Shown piece after piece: positions 63,838-64,000 of a stretch of 64,000 nucleotides of DNA; position 1 is the first letter of the stretch, and each line of letters begins with the position of its first letter. Below the pieces are notes generated by a model. That model ran no database searches, was not told the DNA's origin, and saw nothing but the letters and a program-made list of their open reading frames with translations. Made by a program: the position numbers and the translations under genes. The DNA comes from DASZZZ01 sp036260375 (GTDB lineage: Bacteria; Actinomycetota; CADDZG01; WHSQ01), in contig DASZZZ010000044.1 of assembly GCA_036260375.1 (NCBI GenBank), forward strand, positions 54,259 through 118,258, read 5' to 3'.

Positions 63838-64000
63838 GAGCGGCGCGGCGCGATGCGGCCCGCCCCCGCGACCACCGCGGCCGCCAGCGCCGCCGCGGCG
63901 AGCCACGGCCACGCGGGCGCGGGGGCCGGCGGCGGGACGCGCTCGGGGTCGAGGTCCGGAGGCGCGCCCGTCCCGACGCCGTAGCCGGCGGGGGGGGGGG
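63834..64000 (-). CDS. C-terminal end of a membrane-anchored exported protein (cut by window edge)
   Basis: About 55 codons are visible, in the frame ending at the TGA that overlaps the cupredoxin start. They give a Pro-rich linker with PPPAGYGVGTGAPPDLDPER, PAPAPAWPWLAAAALAAAV as a membrane helix, and a basic end GAGRIAPRRS. A C-terminal helix after a Pro linker is found in CopC- and YcnI-like copper proteins, which would suit the cupredoxin next to it, but the visible piece is not enough to decide. The open end runs into a run of 11 G on the plus strand. Confidence 0.5.
   Translation of the reverse strand, partial: PPPAGYGVGTGAPPDLDPERVPPPAPAPAWPWLAAAALAAAVVAGAGRIAPRRS
63990..64000. other. 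Run of 11 G at window end
   Basis: The last 11 bases are all G (poly-Pro codons on the minus strand). It could be a true Pro linker in the cut gene or a sequencing/assembly tail. Nothing else can be read from it. Confidence 0.4.

Noticed and set aside
1..64000. Runs of CGACGACG, GCGCGC and similar as tandem repeats or CRISPR-like arrays
   Set aside because: They follow codon usage (Asp, Ala, Arg, Val codons ending in C/G) inside genes; no regular repeat-spacer pattern exists.
63990..64000. Poly-G run as a functional element
   Set aside because: It equals Pro codons of the cut gene or an end artefact; no structure can be inferred at the window edge.

Overview
This window reads as a chromosomal segment of a very GC-rich actinomycete (Actinomycetota). 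Almost every base is coding, third codon positions are nearly all G or C, GTG starts are common, and genes are very often chained by GTGA overlaps. The order mec-cysO-cysM-murI-MBL hydrolase-rph-rdgB at 51.7-57 kb matches the order known from Mycobacterium tuberculosis (Rv1334-Rv1341, without the rhomboid Rv1337). The glycine/tyrosine-tryptophan propeller repeats of the exported protein at 48.8-50.2 kb and the CBS-citrate synthase fusion resemble what I know from Acidimicrobiia; that class placement is inference. I see no phage, transposase, integrase, CRISPR array or rRNA; one tRNA-Leu(UAG) is present.

Layout. 1-11.7 kb is a patchwork of short transcription units: DUF4389 protein/TetR, nucleotidyltransferase, PadR plus a frameshifted membrane protein, DUF3152 protease-like protein, an ECF sigma factor with an exported partner, VanZ, a MarR-GNAT fusion, a PEP mutase-like enzyme, Ada-AlkA, DinB/ArsR and a 2H-phosphoesterase-like protein. 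11.7-25.3 kb holds a DMT exporter facing a PLP decarboxylase, an exported beta-propeller, a second ECF sigma/exported-protein pair, AbrB-like, TetR/rhodanese, aldehyde dehydrogenase, epimerase/TetR, GNAT, hydrolase and cupin genes. 25.3-31.3 kb is a MocR regulator facing a five-gene unit (peroxiredoxin, ABM, Cys/Met-metabolism PLP enzyme, PLP decarboxylase, metallophosphoesterase). 31.3-37.4 kb has Lrp/exporter, DUF1203, a frameshifted ogt, a luciferase-like/hemerythrin fusion and a DsbA-like gene. 37.4-43.3 kb groups two GT4 glycosyltransferases, a 6-pyruvoyl-tetrahydropterin-synthase-like enzyme, an MDR dehydrogenase, a RibA-RibD reductase fusion and an FkbM methyltransferase: a possible uncharacterised pterin/pyrimidine-glycoside pathway. 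43.5-48.7 kb is an Xre regulator, an ArsC-like reductase and an Aap-type amino-acid ABC transporter. 50.2-58 kb contains the tRNA and a long minus-strand operon. 58-64 kb has two sensor kinases, CBS-citrate synthase, an MgtC-like protein and a copper-protein-like lipoprotein.

Strongest observations. (1) selD (56954-57985) has an in-frame TGA at the catalytic position in the context GGG-U-A-C-K, followed by a small hairpin fit for a bacterial SECIS: selenophosphate synthetase here is itself a selenoprotein, and the usual ORF call would lose its active site. It heads an operon of CysO/Mec/CysM sulfur-carrier cysteine synthesis genes. (2) RdgB and PdxH are fused in one frame. (3) A 16-bp palindrome CCTAC-N6-GTAGG recurs in five separate promoter regions. 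(4) Several genes have a TANNNT box exactly six bases before the start codon, which points to leaderless mRNAs. Two genes (an HAAS-type membrane protein and ogt) carry single-base frameshifts that could be real or sequencing errors.
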